Source: Streptantibioticus_A sp037034305 (GTDB taxonomy: Bacteria > Actinomycetota > Actinomycetes > Streptomycetales > Streptomycetaceae). From it: a stretch of DNA of 64,000 bases. Shown piece after piece: positions 24,724 to 33,677 of the stretch. The notes beneath the pieces were generated by a model. That model was given only the letters and a program-made list of their open reading frames with translations. It was not told where the DNA came from and searched no databases. The DNA lies in contig JBAGJY010000005.1 in NCBI GenBank assembly GCA_037034305.1, positions 248,001 to 312,000 of the forward strand, given 5' to 3'. The first letter of the stretch is position 1. Each line of letters starts with the position of its first letter. Both the position numbers and the translations under genes were made by a program.

Positions 24724-25434
24724 GTGACCAGCGCTGACCCCTTCGCCGCTCCGGCCGCCGCCACGGCCGCGGACCGTGACGCCGCACCGCAGTTCGTGCT
24801 GCCGCTCGTGGTCCGCATCGAACGTGACGCTCCCCCGGCTCGTACCGACGCCCTGGAGACGTCGGCCCGGGCGGTGCTCACCTTCCTGTGCGACCCGCGC
24901 ACGGCGGACGGCGGCGAGTGGGCGCAGCTGCTGCGTGACTGGGAGGACGGCCGGATCCGCAAGGTGGTGCGCCGGGCGCGCGGCGCGGAGTGGCGGCGGG
25001 CGCAGTCGCTGCCGGGCATCACGGTGGAGGGCCGGTCGGCGCAGGTGCGGGTCTATCCGCCGGTGCCGCTGGACGGCTGGCCGAGGGAACTGGCCAAGTT
25101 GCAGGTCTCTGGTACCGAGTTGGCCGACCGCGAGCCGGTGGGCGCGCCGGACCCGGCGCTGCCGGTGCTCTGGCTCAACCCCGGCCTGCGGATGTCGGCG
25201 GGCAAGACGATGGCGCAGACCGGGCACGCCGCCCAACTGGCCTGGTGGGCGCTGCCGGACGCGGCCCGCGCCGCCTGGCGGGAGTCGGGCTTCGCCTTGT
25301 CCGTACGCACTCCGGAGCCGTCGCGCTGGGCCGAACTGACCGCGAGCGGGCTGCCGTTGGTGCGTGACGCGGGCTTCACCGAGATCGCGCCCGGGTCCTG
25401 CACGGTGGTCGCCGACCATCCGGCGCTGCGCTGA
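24724..25434 (+). CDS. PTH2-like peptidyl-tRNA hydrolase family protein
   Basis: A 236-residue protein whose C-terminal half resembles the archaeal/eukaryotic-type peptidyl-tRNA hydrolase Pth2: LNPGLRMSAGKTMAQTGHAAQLAWW (compare GKxAAQxxHAA) and the final VRDAGFTEIAPGSCTVVADHP. The N-terminal half (about 1-120) is specific to actinobacterial members. It may release or edit aberrant aminoacyl- or peptidyl-tRNA, but activity is not assured. The GTG start lacks a clear ribosome-binding site. Confidence 0.75.
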   Translation: MTSADPFAAPAAATAADRDAAPQFVLPLVVRIERDAPPARTDALETSARAVLTFLCDPRTADGGEWAQLLRDWEDGRIRKVVRRARGAEWRRAQSLPGITVEGRSAQVRVYPPVPLDGWPRELAKLQVSGTELADREPVGAPDPALPVLWLNPGLRMSAGKTMAQTGHAAQLAWWALPDAARAAWRESGFALSVRTPEPSRWAELTASGLPLVRDAGFTEIAPGSCTVVADHPALR

Positions 25435-25525
25435 CCGGCGTTCCGCTTCGGCCCCGGCCAGGACCTGTCCATGCCCAGGGCCGTGTCGGCGGCGTCCACG
25501 AGGGCGGTGCGGGCGCGGTCCAGGT

Positions 25526-26113
25526 CTAGGGAGCGCCGCCTGTGGACGCCACGGCGGGCCACAGCGCGATGACCCGGTCGGCCACGGCGCGCACGTCCTG
25601 GCCCGCGGTGTCCACGACCAGGGTGCCAGGGGGGTCGGACGCCGCGATCTCCTCCAACTGCCGTGCGGTGCGCTCCAGTCGCTCACCGGCCCGGCCGCCG
25701 GTCTCCCGGCGCAGCACCCGCTCCCGCAGCACGTCCAGGCAGGCGGTGAGCCGTACCACCGTGAAGGCGGCGCCGGGCACCGCCTCGGCGATCCACGGCA
25801 GTTCCTGCCGCAGGTCCGCGAAGACCCCGGTGAGCATCAGCCGATGATGGCCGATATCCGCGTAGTTCGCCCACACCGCGGCGAGGTTGCGGCGGGCCAT
25901 CTCCCATGTCGGCAGTCCCGGCACCGGCCAGGGCTGGATACGGTCCAACTCGTCGCAGTCGAGGACGGCGTGCGCCATCGAGTCCGCGGCAAGCCGATGC
26001 GACACCTCGTGCACGGTGGTGCTCTTGCCCACGCCCGCCGCGCCGCAGATGACCAGCACGTCCACCGTGTCCGGGATGTTTCCGCCGCTTCGCCCGCCCG
26101 TTTCGGACCCCAT
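25526..26113 (-). CDS. P-loop kinase-like ATPase
   Basis: A 195-residue protein with Walker A (ICGAAGVGKSTT) and a small-molecule kinase layout: HAVLDCDELDRIQPW may carry the metal-binding Asp residues, LTGVFADL the second strand, and RLTACLDVLRERVLRRE the LID-like arginine region. It resembles shikimate/gluconate-kinase-like or adenylylsulfate-kinase-like P-loop proteins without matching one. The ATG at 26113 has only weak translation signals, so the true start could be further downstream near the P-loop. Confidence 0.65.
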   Translation of the reverse strand: MGSETGGRSGGNIPDTVDVLVICGAAGVGKSTTVHEVSHRLAADSMAHAVLDCDELDRIQPWPVPGLPTWEMARRNLAAVWANYADIGHHRLMLTGVFADLRQELPWIAEAVPGAAFTVVRLTACLDVLRERVLRRETGGRAGERLERTARQLEEIAASDPPGTLVVDTAGQDVRAVADRVIALWPAVASTGGAP

Positions 26114-26283
26114 GGCGCGCCAGTGTGGTCCGGACCGCGGTGCGCCGCCAGAGCGCAACCTCAAATCCAGCTCTGAACCGCCAGCTTGAGCACTCGCCCC
26201 CGGCCCGGACGACCGGTGGCCGTCAGGTCTCGGCGGCCCGAATTCCGGGGCGGATTGTCAGTGGCGTCCAGTACAACAGCCTC

Positions 26284-27120
26284 ATGTGGGTTTCCCTGGT
26301 CGTCGTCGCCTGGGTGGCGGCGCTGATGTCCTGCGCGCGGCTGTGCCGGGCGGCGGTGGTCGCCGCCCGGGAGTCCCAGCCGTCCGCCGAGGTTCCCGGC
26401 CCCGCGGACGGCGGTGAGCCGGAACTCGGCCTGTACGAGGCGGCGTTCCTCGCTGGCGGGCCGAACCGGGTCACCGATCTGACGATGGTGGCGATGTCCC
26501 GGCAGCGGCGGCTGCTGCTCGCCCACACCGGTTGGGCGACGGTGGTGGACCCGGTCGGCCGCGACGAGGTGGAGCGTTCGCTGATCGCCTCGATAGGTCC
26601 CGGTGGCCAGTGCCTGATACCGGCGGTGCGCAGGGGGCACGCCGCCGCCGACTGTGTGCGCGCGCTCGGTGAGCGGCTGGTCTCGGCCGGTCTGGCGGTG
26701 CCCGCGGTGGTCCGGGACGCGATGACGGCGGGGATCCGGCAGGCATGGGCCGCCACCATGCTGGTGTGCGCCCTGCTGGCCGCCTCCAGCGGCATCCACC
26801 GGGCCGGCGGCGGGGGCTCCTCGGACCTGCTGTGGTTCGTGCTGCCGCTGCTGTTGACCGTGGGGTGCCTGGTCATCGCCCGGGTGGAGGTGCACCCGTA
26901 CACCCGCTGGGCCTCGCCCGCGGGTCAGGAACTGCTGCGGACGATACCCACGCCCCGGCCGCGCCGCCGCCGCTCCGGTGGTACGGCGGCGGGGCCGGGG
27001 CTGACCGGTCGCCCGCAGGACCGCACCTCGCTGATGACGCTCGCGCTGCTCGGGCCAGCGGTGCTGCGGGATCCGGCGTTGCGCGCGGCGCTGGACTGTG
27101 CGCGCCGGGTGACGTGGTAG
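26284..27120 (+). CDS. TIGR04222-domain membrane protein
   Basis: A 278-residue protein with an N-terminal hydrophobic segment (VSLVVVAWVAALMSC), a soluble part with the LYEAAFLAGGPNRVTDLTMVAMSRQRRL motif characteristic of the TIGR04222 group, and two further hydrophobic segments (WAATMLVCALLAAS and LWFVLPLLLTVGCLVIA). Function is unknown. The ATG is about 11 nt after TACAAC, so the message may be leaderless. Confidence 0.75.
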   Translation: MWVSLVVVAWVAALMSCARLCRAAVVAARESQPSAEVPGPADGGEPELGLYEAAFLAGGPNRVTDLTMVAMSRQRRLLLAHTGWATVVDPVGRDEVERSLIASIGPGGQCLIPAVRRGHAAADCVRALGERLVSAGLAVPAVVRDAMTAGIRQAWAATMLVCALLAASSGIHRAGGGGSSDLLWFVLPLLLTVGCLVIARVEVHPYTRWASPAGQELLRTIPTPRPRRRRSGGTAAGPGLTGRPQDRTSLMTLALLGPAVLRDPALRAALDCARRVTW

Positions 27121-27372
27121 GCACGGGCCACGGCAGGGGAGTTGGCCGTGCGCGTGCCGGGCGCCGGGCTCCCGCGCCGGGGTTGTTCACCGTCGCGGCG
27201 GGAGTTCCGGGGCCCCGCGAACCCCTGCTGAGGCTGGTCGCCGAGTCGGCGGCAGGAAGAGTTCCGCCGGACGGCGAACAGCCCCGCCTCGCGGCCCGGC
27301 GCTGCCTGAGGCAGCGTCCCGCGCCGCGACGGAACGCCGACCGCGGCCCGCGGCGAATCCGCCGGGGACGGG

Positions 27373-28095
27373 CTACGCCAGACCGGCCACCAGCTCGGCG
27401 ACGGGCTTGCGGCGGCCCGTGAAGAACGGGACCTCCTCGCGGACGTGGCGGCGCGCCTCGGAGCCGCGCAGGTGCCGCATCAGGTCGACGATGCGGTGCA
27501 GCTCGTCGGCCTCGAAGGCCAGGATCCACTCGTAGTCACCGAGCGAGAAGGAGGCGACCGTGTTGGCACGCACGTCCGGGTAGCCGCGGGCCATCTTGCC
27601 GTGGTCGGCGAGCATCCGGCGGCGGTCCTCGTCGGGCAGCAGGTACCAGTCGTAGGACCGCACGAACGGGTAGACGCTCACGTAGTCGCGCGGCGTCTCG
27701 TCGGCCAGGAACGCCGGGATGTGCGACCGGTTGAACTCGGCCGGACGGTGCAGCGCCATGTTCGACCAGACCGGCTCCAGGGCGCGGCCCAGCCGGGTGC
27801 GGCGGAAGAGGTTGTAGGCCTCCTGCAGCGCGTCCGAGCTCTCGGAGTGCCACCAGATCATGATGTCGGCGTCGGCGCGCAGACCGGACAGGTCGTAGGT
27901 GCCGCGCACCGTGACGTCCTTCGCGGCGAGCTGCTCGAACAGTTCCTCGACCTCGTCCGCGTAGCCGGAGCGGTCCTCGGGCAGCGGCGAACGCAGCCGG
28001 AACACGGACCAGAGGGTGTAGCGGATCAGTTCGTTGAGGTCACGGGCCTTCTTGCCCGCGTTGGGGGCCTTGGCGGGGGCAGCATTCTCGGTCAT
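27373..28095 (-). CDS. hemQ: Coproheme decarboxylase HemQ (chlorite-dismutase family)
   Basis: Last enzyme of the coproporphyrin-dependent heme pathway of Gram-positive bacteria; it oxidatively decarboxylates coproheme to heme b (240 aa, cytoplasmic). Key features are the YTLWSVFRL start of the fold, DIMIWWHS, the catalytic Tyr region VYPFVRSYDWY (Tyr142 or nearby) and the proximal His165 in MLADHGKMAR. It starts 4 bp after the hemY stop, in one operon with hemE and hemY. Confidence 0.94.
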   Translation of the reverse strand: MTENAAPAKAPNAGKKARDLNELIRYTLWSVFRLRSPLPEDRSGYADEVEELFEQLAAKDVTVRGTYDLSGLRADADIMIWWHSESSDALQEAYNLFRRTRLGRALEPVWSNMALHRPAEFNRSHIPAFLADETPRDYVSVYPFVRSYDWYLLPDEDRRRMLADHGKMARGYPDVRANTVASFSLGDYEWILAFEADELHRIVDLMRHLRGSEARRHVREEVPFFTGRRKPVAELVAGLA

Positions 28096-28099
28096 GCGG

Positions 28100-29587
28100 C
28101 TATTCTCCCGCGCCGTCCTCGATGCCCGGCCGCAGGGTGCCCGTCGCCCGTGCGGCGAGGGCCCGCAGCGTCTGGTCGGCGGCCTTGCGGGCGCTGGCGA
28201 CGCACGCCGGGATGCCCACGCCGTCGTAGAGCGCGCCGCACACCGCGATGCCCGGCAGCTTGGCGACCTGCTCGCGGATCCTGTTCACCCGCTCCGGATG
28301 GCCCACCGGGTACTGCGGCAGCCCGCCGTCCCAGCGGGTCACCCGGGCGGCGACGGGTGCGGCGCTGATCCCGGTGGCGGCGGCGAGGTCCTCCCGGGAC
28401 AGGCGCACCAGGTCGGTGTCGTCCCAGGCCAGGTCGTCCTCCTCGCCGTACCTGCCGACCGACGTGCGCAGCACGAACGTGTCGGTCCCGGCCTTGTCGA
28501 GCCAGCCCCACTTGCGGCTGGAGAACGTGGACGCCTTGATGGTGTTGCGGTCCACCGAGGGCACCAGGAAGCCACTGCCTTGAGGCATGTTCAGCAGGTC
28601 GCGGCGGCGGAACGCCATGGTGACCAGCGCCATGCTGGCGTACTCCACGGTGCCCAACTCGGCCGCGGCGGCGGGCGATTCGGCGGCCAGCAGCCGCGCG
28701 GCGACGGGCGCGGGCACCGCGAGCAGCACCGCCTCGGCCGCCAGCACCGACCGGCCGCCGGTCCCCTCGACGACCGCCTGCCAGCCGGAGGCGGTGCGGC
28801 GCAGCTCGCGCACCGCGGCACGGGTCCTGATGTCCGCGCCCGCCGCCCGGCAGGCCTGCGCCACCGCGAGCGGGAGCCGTCCCACGCCGCCGCGCACGCC
28901 CATGAACACGGGTCCGCCCTGCCCGGCCGCGGCGGCGGCCCGGCGCTGGCTGTCGCGTACCGCCTCGATCAGCGAGCGGCGACGGCGTGCCGCCTCGTAG
29001 AGATGGGGGACGGCGGCGCGCAGCGAGATCTGGTAGGCGTTGCCCGCGTAGACCCCGCCGAGCAGCGGCTCGACCAGCCGGTCCACCACCTCCCGGCCGA
29101 GCCGCGCGGCCACGTACTCGCCGATCGCCACGTCGTCGCCGATCTCGGTGCGCGGCAGCACATGGTCCAGCGGCAGCCGGGCCAGCCCCGCGGGCGAGAG
29201 GACCCCGGAGGCGGACAGCGGTCCCAGGTCGCCGGGTACGCCCATGATGTGGCCCCCCGGCATCGGCCGCAGTCGACCGCGGGTCCACAGCGCGGCGCGG
29301 GCGGTGGCGGGCGGCTCCAACTCGTCGCCGATCCCGACCTCACGCGCCAGTTCCACCGCCTCCGGGCGCCGCGCGAGCATCGACTCCGCGCCGAGGTCGA
29401 CCGGTACCCCGGCGATCTCGTCGGCGTACAGCTTGCCGCCGAGCCGGTCCGAGGACTCCAGCAGCGTCACCCGGGCCCCGCCGGTGACGAGCCGGAACGC
29501 GGCGGCCAGTCCGGAGATCCCGCCGCCGACCACGAGGACGTGCCCCGCGCCGGATCCGTGCTCGGACCGTTGCCGCACCGCGTTCAT
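28100..29587 (-). CDS. hemY: Coproporphyrinogen III / protoporphyrinogen oxidase (HemY/CgoX)
   Basis: FAD-dependent oxidase (495 aa). The dinucleotide fold is VLVVGGGISGLAAAFRL near the N-terminus, followed by LLESSDRLGGKLYAD, and the C-terminal FAD contact is in the CGALYDGVGIPACVASARKAA region. With HemQ next door it most likely oxidises coproporphyrinogen III rather than protoporphyrinogen. The ATG at 29587 is 23 bp after the hemE stop; an in-frame GTG 9 nt upstream is possible. Confidence 0.92.
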   Translation of the reverse strand: MNAVRQRSEHGSGAGHVLVVGGGISGLAAAFRLVTGGARVTLLESSDRLGGKLYADEIAGVPVDLGAESMLARRPEAVELAREVGIGDELEPPATARAALWTRGRLRPMPGGHIMGVPGDLGPLSASGVLSPAGLARLPLDHVLPRTEIGDDVAIGEYVAARLGREVVDRLVEPLLGGVYAGNAYQISLRAAVPHLYEAARRRRSLIEAVRDSQRRAAAAAGQGGPVFMGVRGGVGRLPLAVAQACRAAGADIRTRAAVRELRRTASGWQAVVEGTGGRSVLAAEAVLLAVPAPVAARLLAAESPAAAAELGTVEYASMALVTMAFRRRDLLNMPQGSGFLVPSVDRNTIKASTFSSRKWGWLDKAGTDTFVLRTSVGRYGEEDDLAWDDTDLVRLSREDLAAATGISAAPVAARVTRWDGGLPQYPVGHPERVNRIREQVAKLPGIAVCGALYDGVGIPACVASARKAADQTLRALAARATGTLRPGIEDGAGE

Positions 29588-29610
29588 GCCGTCCACTGTG
29601 CCACCCGCCG

Positions 29611-30678
29611 TCAGCGTGCCTCGGTCGTGGTGTGGACGAACTCCACGAGGCGGGTGAGCGCGTCCGGGTCGGTGTTGGGCAGCACGCCGTGCCCGAGGTT
29701 GAAGACGTGTCCCGGCACGGCCTTGGCCGAGTCCAGCACCTCGCTCGCCTTGGCCCGCACGGCCTGCTCGGGGGCGAACAGCACGGCGGGGTCGAGGTTG
29801 CCCTGGAGCGCCTTGTCCGGCCCCACCCGGCGGGTGGCCTCGGCGAGCGGTACCCGCCAGTCGACGCCGACCACGTCCGCGCCCGCCTCTCCCATCAGGC
29901 CGAGCAGTTCGCCGGTGCCCACGCCGAAGTGGATGCGCGGCACGTCGTACGGTGCGACCGCCTCGAAGACCTTCGCCGAGGCGGGCATGACGCAGCGCCG
30001 GTAGTCCTCGGGGGCGAGCGCGCCGACCCAGGAGTCGAAGAGCTGCACGGCGGAGGCGCCCGCCTCGATCTGCACCTTCAGGAAGGCGGCGGTGATGTCG
30101 GCGAGCCGGTCGAGCAGGTCCGCCCACAGTCGCGGGTCGCCGTACATCAGCGCCTTGGTGCGCTCGTGGTTGCGGGACGGGCCGCCCTCGACGAGGTAGC
30201 TCGCCAGGGTGAACGGCGCGCCCGCGAAGCCGATCAGCGGGGTGCCGCCGAGTTCGCCGGTCAGCATGCCGATCGCCTCGGTGACGTAGCTGACGTCGTC
30301 GGGGTCCAGCGGGCGCAGCCGGTCGAGGTCGGCGCGGGTGCTGATCGGTTCGGCGACCACCGGGCCGACGCCCGGCTTGATGTCGAGGTCGAGGCCGATG
30401 GCCTTGAGCGGGACGACGATGTCGCTGTAGTAGACGGCGGCGTCCACCTTGTGGCGGCGTACCGGTTGCAGGGTGATCTCGGTGACGAGGTCGGGGCGCG
30501 TGCAGGATTCGAGCATCGCGGTGCCCTCGCGCACCTTGCGGTACTCGGGCAGCGAACGCCCGGCCTGCCGCATGAACCACACCGGGGTGTGCGGCACCGG
30601 CTCGCGTCGGCAGGCCCGGATGAAAGCCGAATCGGCGGTCCGGTGGCGTGCTTGGTCTGTCCGCTGCTGAGCATTCAC
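29611..30678 (-). CDS. hemE: Uroporphyrinogen decarboxylase (HemE)
   Basis: Decarboxylates uroporphyrinogen III to coproporphyrinogen III (355 aa). The N-terminal signature PVWFMRQAGRSLPEYR and the second signature GFAGAPFTLASYLVEG are intact, as are the YYSDIVVPLKAIGL and FNLGHGVLPNTDPD segments. The start is GTG (30678) with a weak GAAGATT site. First gene of the hemE-hemY-hemQ operon. An array of 11-bp-phased repeats lies just upstream. Confidence 0.95.
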   Translation of the reverse strand: MNAQQRTDQARHRTADSAFIRACRREPVPHTPVWFMRQAGRSLPEYRKVREGTAMLESCTRPDLVTEITLQPVRRHKVDAAVYYSDIVVPLKAIGLDLDIKPGVGPVVAEPISTRADLDRLRPLDPDDVSYVTEAIGMLTGELGGTPLIGFAGAPFTLASYLVEGGPSRNHERTKALMYGDPRLWADLLDRLADITAAFLKVQIEAGASAVQLFDSWVGALAPEDYRRCVMPASAKVFEAVAPYDVPRIHFGVGTGELLGLMGEAGADVVGVDWRVPLAEATRRVGPDKALQGNLDPAVLFAPEQAVRAKASEVLDSAKAVPGHVFNLGHGVLPNTDPDALTRLVEFVHTTTEAR

Positions 30679-30697
30679 GGATGAATCTTCGCACGCG

Positions 30698-30741
30698 CCG
30701 AATGTCCACCGAATGCCGACCGGGTGTCAGCCGAAGGAGCG
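30698..30741. repeat. Four 11-bp tandem units between hemE and the DUF3000 gene
   Basis: CCGAATGTCCA, CCGAATGCCGA, CCGGGTGTCAG and CCGAAGGAGCG follow each other without gaps, exactly 11 bp apart. On the minus strand three units give CATTCGG, CATTCGG and CACCCGG, recalling the core of Streptomyces PhoP-box direct repeats (11-nt units of the GTTCACC type), though the GTT part is missing. The position just upstream of the hemE start suggests a response-regulator site. Confidence 0.5.
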
Positions 30742-30801
30742 ACCCGCCCATACCGGCGTTCTTCCCGTGCCGAGGGGTGCCAGCGGCCTAGTCTTCCGGG
30801 C

Positions 30802-31425
30802 ATGGTCGCGGCTCAGGGGCACCTCGTGGACGAGGATGGGGCACCGCTCGTATTCCAACGGGCGGTGGAGGCACTGGAATCGGCGCGGACGCGGGCCGAG
30901 GTGGAACTGGCGCAGATCCCGGCCCCCAAACGGCTGGCGCCGCACGCGTACGCGGTGGAGGCGTCGGTGGTGGTCGAGGGGGAGGAACTGGCGGACGGCA
31001 GGCTGGTGCTGTTGCACGATCCGGCCGGGCAGGAGACCTGGCACGGCACGTTCCGGGTGGTCACCCTGGCCCGTGCGGAGCTGGAACCGGAGATGGCGGC
31101 CGACCCGTTGCTGCCCGATGTGTGCTGGTCCTGGCTGACCGGTGCGCTGGCCGCGCGGGGGGCCGGATACACCGAGCCGAGCGGCACCGTCTCGTGCAGT
31201 TCCTCGCACCACTTCGGGGCGTTGGCGGATCGTGCGGCCAGTACGGAGATCGAGGTGCGGGCGTCCTGGACGCCCGACGACACGGCGGCCGGTTTCCCCG
31301 ACATGGCGGCGCATCTGGTGGCGTGGTGCGAGCTGCTGTGCACCGGTGCCGGGCTGCCTCCGGCACTGGGCGAGGGGGGTGGCGGCGGGGTGGTGTCGCT
31401 GCCGAACCGTCGTGGCCCGCGATAA
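30802..31425 (+). CDS. DUF3000 domain protein
   Basis: A 207-residue soluble protein of the actinobacterial DUF3000 family, function unknown. Characteristic parts are FQRAVEALESARTRAEVELAQIPAPKRLAP, a WHGTFRVVTLARAELEPEMA region, CWSWLTGAL, and the SCSSSHHFG motif. It is commonly next to RNase D and hemE in Streptomyces (from memory). The ATG at 30802 follows TAGTCT by 7 nt, a typical leaderless arrangement, and there is no ribosome-binding site. Confidence 0.85.
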   Translation: MVAAQGHLVDEDGAPLVFQRAVEALESARTRAEVELAQIPAPKRLAPHAYAVEASVVVEGEELADGRLVLLHDPAGQETWHGTFRVVTLARAELEPEMAADPLLPDVCWSWLTGALAARGAGYTEPSGTVSCSSSHHFGALADRAASTEIEVRASWTPDDTAAGFPDMAAHLVAWCELLCTGAGLPPALGEGGGGGVVSLPNRRGPR

Positions 31426-31673
31426 CGATCCACGGTAACGGTCGGTTGCCGGACGGCGGAGGAGATGTCCGTCGTTGATCGATCCGTTGGCTCTTTTGTT
31501 CGGAACCGATCAGCCTCGTACCCGACTTGCCCGAATTGTTACGCAATAAATCGTGATCTTTCCCTAAAGGCCTGTTCCGATACTGCCGAAGAGGACTGTG
31601 ACCTTTATCCCCTCGGAGCACCGGCCCCCTCCCCCACCGGCCGGTCCGGTTCCGCCACGCCACAGGAGGCCCG

Positions 31674-32336
31674 GTGTCGGTTCTTCTCGACCACCCCACA
31701 AGCCTGGTCGCCTACCGCCCGATCAAGCCGACGGCCATGGTCGTCGTCGCCGACCCGCGCGTCCGCAGCACTGTCACCCGGCATCTGTGGGCACTCGGCG
31801 TACGCGACGTGATCGAGGCGTCCTCGATCGCGGAGGCCCGTCCCCGGGTCGGCACTCCACGCGACATCTGCGTCGCCGACGTACACCTGCCCGACGGCTC
31901 CGGGCTCACCCTCCTCGCCGAGACCAGGGCGGCGGGCTGGCCCAACGGACTCGCCCTCTCCGCCGCCGACGACATCGGCGCGGTACGCAACGCGCTGGCC
32001 GGTGGCGTCAAGGGCTACGTCGTCACCGGCACCCGTACGAACGTAGGTCTCGCACAGCGGCCCGGAGCCGCCCCGATCGGGGCACCCGGCGCCCGTATGC
32101 AGCGCCGCCCGCCGGGCGCCCCCGGCCACCCCGGCGGATACCGGGAGCTGTCCGGACGCGAGGTGGAGGTGCTCCGGCTGGTGGCCGAGGGGCAGTCCAA
32201 CAAGGCGATCGGCGTGTCGATGGGGCTGTCCGCCCTCACCGTCAAGAGCCATCTGGCCCGAATCGCCCGCAAGCTCGGCACCGGGGACCGGGCCGGAATG
32301 GTCGCCGTGGCACTGCGTACCGGCATCATCCACTGA
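31674..32336 (+). CDS. Orphan response regulator, receiver plus LuxR-type HTH
   Basis: A 220-residue regulator. The receiver domain (about 20-125) has the phosphoacceptor Asp in CVADVHLPDGSG, Ser in LALSAAD, and the conserved Lys in GVKGYV; the acidic pocket is reduced to one Asp (VVVADP). After a Pro/Gly-rich linker comes a LuxR HTH (about 155-215) with LSGREVEVLRLVAEGQSNKAIG and LTVKSHLARI. No histidine kinase gene is adjacent. The GTG start follows AGGAGG by 4 nt. Upstream (31490-31580) is unusually AT-rich DNA containing ATTG-N5-CAAT, probably the promoter. Confidence 0.88.
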   Translation: MSVLLDHPTSLVAYRPIKPTAMVVVADPRVRSTVTRHLWALGVRDVIEASSIAEARPRVGTPRDICVADVHLPDGSGLTLLAETRAAGWPNGLALSAADDIGAVRNALAGGVKGYVVTGTRTNVGLAQRPGAAPIGAPGARMQRRPPGAPGHPGGYRELSGREVEVLRLVAEGQSNKAIGVSMGLSALTVKSHLARIARKLGTGDRAGMVAVALRTGIIH

Positions 32337-32358
32337 GCTCCAGCCGCCCGGCGGTCAG

Positions 32359-32394
32359 CGCGCCCGTTCATGGAACGTTCCATCGACGGGCGCG
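32359..32394. promoter_or_regulatory. 36-bp interrupted palindrome after the response-regulator gene
   Basis: Outer arms CGCGCCCGT/ACGGGCGCG (9 bp) and inner arms ATGGAAC/GTTCCAT (7 bp) are separated by a 2-nt mismatch on each side. It lies 22 bp after the response-regulator stop and 32 bp before the RNase D start, so it could be a terminator or a DNA operator near the RNase D promoter. Confidence 0.6.
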
Positions 32395-32425
32395 ACGCAT
32401 GAGTCGTCCCGGCTACCCTTGACGG

Positions 32426-33673
32426 GTGACCGACGCCCGAGAGACCGCAGCAAGCGAAGCAATCCCGGCGCCGGTCCCGCTGCTGGACCCGCGCGAGGGC
32501 ATCCCGCCGGTGACCGCCAGCCCGGAGGCGCTCGCCGCAGTCGTGTCGGCATTCGCCGCGGGCACCGGTCCCGTCGCCGTCGACGCCGAGCGCGCTTCCG
32601 GCTACCGCTACGGGCAGCGGGCCTACCTGGTCCAGCTGCGCCGTGCCGGAGCAGGGACCGCGCTGATCGACCCCGTCGCCTGTCCTGACCTGTCCGCGCT
32701 GGGCGAGGCCCTCGCCGACACCGAGTGGGTGCTGCACGCGGCCACCCAGGACCTGCCGTGCCTGGCCGAGATAGGGATGCGGCCGGGACGGATCTTCGAC
32801 ACCGAACTCGCCGGACGGCTGGCGGGCTTCGCCCGGGTGGGACTGGGCGCCATGGTGGAGAACGTGCTCGGTTACGCCCTGGAGAAGGGCCACTCGGCCG
32901 TCGACTGGTCCACCCGCCCGCTGCCCGAGCCGTGGTTGCGCTACGCCGCGCTCGACGTGGAGCTGCTGGTCGACCTGCGCGACGCGCTGGAGGCCGAACT
33001 GCGCGAGCAGGGCAAGCTGGAGTGGGCGCTGCAGGAGTTCGCGGCGATCGCCGCCGCGCCGCCGCCCGCACCGCGTACCGACCCGTGGCGCCGCACCTCC
33101 GGCATGCACAAGGTGCGGCGGCGCCGACAGCTCGGCGTGGTACGGGAGTTGTGGACGGTACGGGACGAGATCGCGCGGCAGCGCGATGTCTCCCCCGGGC
33201 GGGTGCTGGCCGACGCGGCGATCGTGGCCGCGGCCCTGGCGATGCCGCCCAACGTGCACGCGCTCGCCGCGCTGCCCGGCTTCGGCAACCGGATGGGCCG
33301 CCGTCAACTGGAGGTATGGCAGGCCGCGGTGGACCGGGCGCGGTCGCTGGCCGAGCGGGACCAGCCGCAACTCGGCCCCGTCCAGCCGGGGCCGCCGCCG
33401 CCGCGCTCGTGGACCGACAAGGATCCGGCCGCCGCGGCCCGGCTCAGCGCCGCACGGGCGGCGGTGAGCGCGCTGGCGGAGCGGCTCAACGTGCCGCAGG
33501 AGAACCTGGTGGCGCCGGACGCGGTACGGCGGGTGTGCTGGGAGCCGCCCGCGGAGCCGACCACGGAGGCGGTCGGCTCCCGCCTCGCGGAGCGGGGCGC
33601 GCGGCCCTGGCAGATCGAGCTCGTCTCGGGCGTCATCGCCCGGGCGCTGACGGCTGTTCAGCCCGAGGGCTGA
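32426..33673 (+). CDS. rnd: Ribonuclease D-like 3'-5' exonuclease with HRDC domain
   Basis: A 415-residue RNase. The DEDD nuclease domain shows VAVDAERASGYRYGQRAYLVQL (Asp and Glu of ExoI), HAATQDLPCL (ExoII Asp), FDTELAGRL and YAALDVELLVDL (ExoIII). An HRDC-type helical domain follows (about 225-310: RQLGVVRELWTVRDEIARQRD…), then an actinobacterial C-terminal extension. It likely trims tRNA or other stable RNA 3' ends. The GTG at 32426 is about 8 nt after TACCCT, suggesting a leaderless message. Confidence 0.9.
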   Translation: MTDARETAASEAIPAPVPLLDPREGIPPVTASPEALAAVVSAFAAGTGPVAVDAERASGYRYGQRAYLVQLRRAGAGTALIDPVACPDLSALGEALADTEWVLHAATQDLPCLAEIGMRPGRIFDTELAGRLAGFARVGLGAMVENVLGYALEKGHSAVDWSTRPLPEPWLRYAALDVELLVDLRDALEAELREQGKLEWALQEFAAIAAAPPPAPRTDPWRRTSGMHKVRRRRQLGVVRELWTVRDEIARQRDVSPGRVLADAAIVAAALAMPPNVHALAALPGFGNRMGRRQLEVWQAAVDRARSLAERDQPQLGPVQPGPPPPRSWTDKDPAAAARLSAARAAVSALAERLNVPQENLVAPDAVRRVCWEPPAEPTTEAVGSRLAERGARPWQIELVSGVIARALTAVQPEG

Positions 33674-33677
33674 CGCT

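Noticed and set aside
27121..27372. Possible gene in the 252-bp gap before hemQ
   Set aside because: Open frames exist but show only Arg/Pro/Gly low complexity; the gap holds a small hairpin (CGCTGCC-TGA-GGCAGCG, 27300-27316) and nothing else.
31490..31580. Possible riboswitch in the AT-rich leader of the LuxR regulator
   Set aside because: No conserved riboswitch core or terminator/antiterminator pair could be drawn; it is more likely just a promoter region.
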